A stretch of DNA of 64,000 nt from Saprospiraceae bacterium (lineage in GTDB: Bacteria; Bacteroidota; Bacteroidia; Chitinophagales; Saprospiraceae): contig JADJXD010000005.1 in the NCBI GenBank assembly GCA_016715985.1, forward strand, positions 33,445 through 97,444, written 5' to 3'. Positions 63,529-64,000 of this stretch are shown piece after piece. A program made the position numbers and the translations under genes. Every line of letters begins with the position of its first letter. Position 1 is the stretch's first letter. The notes beneath the pieces are model-generated. The model was not told where the DNA came from. It worked only from the letters and a program-made list of their open reading frames with translations, and searched no databases.

Positions 63529-64000
63529 TATGCAATTGCTTTTTCAAATTCATCCAATATTAAATTCCCCTCATCCTCCAATGTGTCTTGTATGGTTGTT
63601 CCGATCAGCTCTATTTCTTTACTTGCTTTTGTACTTTCGTCAATGAATAATAATCGGCGGCCATTGCCCGAATATTGAAAACTTGATCTCGATGGCATTC
63701 CCTCCCTCTTGTGAACGTGTGCCGTTGCAAACGCTGCGCTTTTGGCTTCTTTCTCTGATCTTCCCTTTGCTCGAAAGAAAGCGATCAATCCTTCAATGTA
63801 CTTGCTCGTTTTTCTCCCAGTACTTCTGCCGCCGAAAGGAATACGTTTTGCCTGAACCCCCTTCTCAATGAATACGTGATAATCCAACATCGAAACATCT
63901 AAGTTCATGTCGTTTCCATTTCGGAAACTCCAAATAAAAAATTGAATTGGATAACTTACCCGTGTTGACGTGGCCTTGTTGTTTTAGCTCCTCTTTGATT
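63528..64000 (-). CDS. gp10-like protein, second copy (partial)
   Basis: The copy of the gene at 7402-7933, cut by the window edge. The C-terminal two thirds (RAKGRSEKEAKSAAFATAHV to FEKAIA) are intact here and reveal the correct frame that copy 1 lacks. Near 63930 an indel breaks the N-terminal part. Confidence 0.7.

Larger units (their letters stand above)
56144..64000. repeat. Direct repeat copy 2 (right end, error-rich)
   Basis: This is the second copy of 1-7871. It differs by mostly synonymous patches and by many single-base indels that break its genes, most densely at 58.7-63.3 kb. The repeat reaches the window edge, so its full length is unknown. Best read as the wrapped end of the same genome type. 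Confidence 0.93.

Noticed and set aside
1..64000. Diversity-generating retroelement explaining the tail-gene differences
   Set aside because: No reverse transcriptase or template repeat is visible, and the differences are mostly silent and not limited to adenines.
1..64000. Site-specific integrase for lysogeny
   Set aside because: No tyrosine or serine recombinase signature was found in any frame of reasonable length.
56144..64000. Genuine tandem duplication of the tail module
   Set aside because: The right copy is full of random single-base indels and the split tail gene is completed by the repeat, which fits a wrapped contig better; not fully excluded.

Overview
The window looks like one tailed phage (siphovirus type) of a Bacteroidota host. 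The evidence is the terminase, major capsid protein, portal, prohead protease, tape measure and lysis genes, promoters of the Bacteroidota type (TTTG / TAnnTTTG), an AT-rich base composition, and almost no Shine-Dalgarno sites. Nearly every gene is on the minus strand and many overlap by ATGA, so transcription runs from high to low coordinates.

The last 7.86 kb (56144-64000) is a diverged second copy of the first 7.87 kb (1-7871). The 1343-residue tail gene that runs off the left edge is completed by sequence next to the second copy. The simplest reading is one circular or circularly permuted genome of about 56.1 kb whose contig wraps past its start, with the two ends coming from different strain variants. 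Single-base indels in homopolymers break many genes, most of all in the right-hand copy. This is typical of uncorrected long reads, so most broken genes here should not be called pseudogenes.

Layout in transcription order. Packaging and tail: TerS and TerL (13.1-11.3 kb), small tail and neck genes, tape measure, Dit-like protein and large tail protein (11.2 kb to 1, continued at 57.8-53.8 kb). Head: prohead protease, scaffold-like protein, major capsid protein, tube-like protein, portal and connector (53.6-47.6 kb). Host contact and lysis: a signal-peptide protein, a 2986-residue repetitive fibre, small membrane proteins, a holin-like protein, a Cys-type endolysin, a second lysis-like protein and a metallophosphoesterase (47.2-33.7 kb). 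A patchwork of fragments follows (33.7-32.2 kb), then a small regulatory switch (32.2-31.2 kb). Early genes: annealing protein, exonuclease, coiled-coil protein, hexapeptide-repeat protein, DNA-binding proteins, nuclease, helicase loader, tRNA and SSB-like protein (31.1-19.2 kb). An accessory island (18.8-13.1 kb) carries type I HsdM/HsdS without HsdR, a Panacea-like/DUF488 protein, its usual partner and a PP-loop enzyme.

Three features stand out. First, five genes at 22.9-25.9 kb, including two DNA methyltransferases, are separated by long imperfect hairpins bounded by AAC/GTT boxes; they look like integron attC sites, so the phage appears to carry a cassette array without an integrase. Second, the PP-loop gene sits between perfect 25-bp inverted repeats, 13 bp from a parS-like palindrome; related repeats recur at 32.3 and 32.9 kb. 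Third, a two-part motif (ATATTAG, then 9 or 11 bases, then TATATTTG) lies in at least six intergenic regions and may be a phage promoter class.
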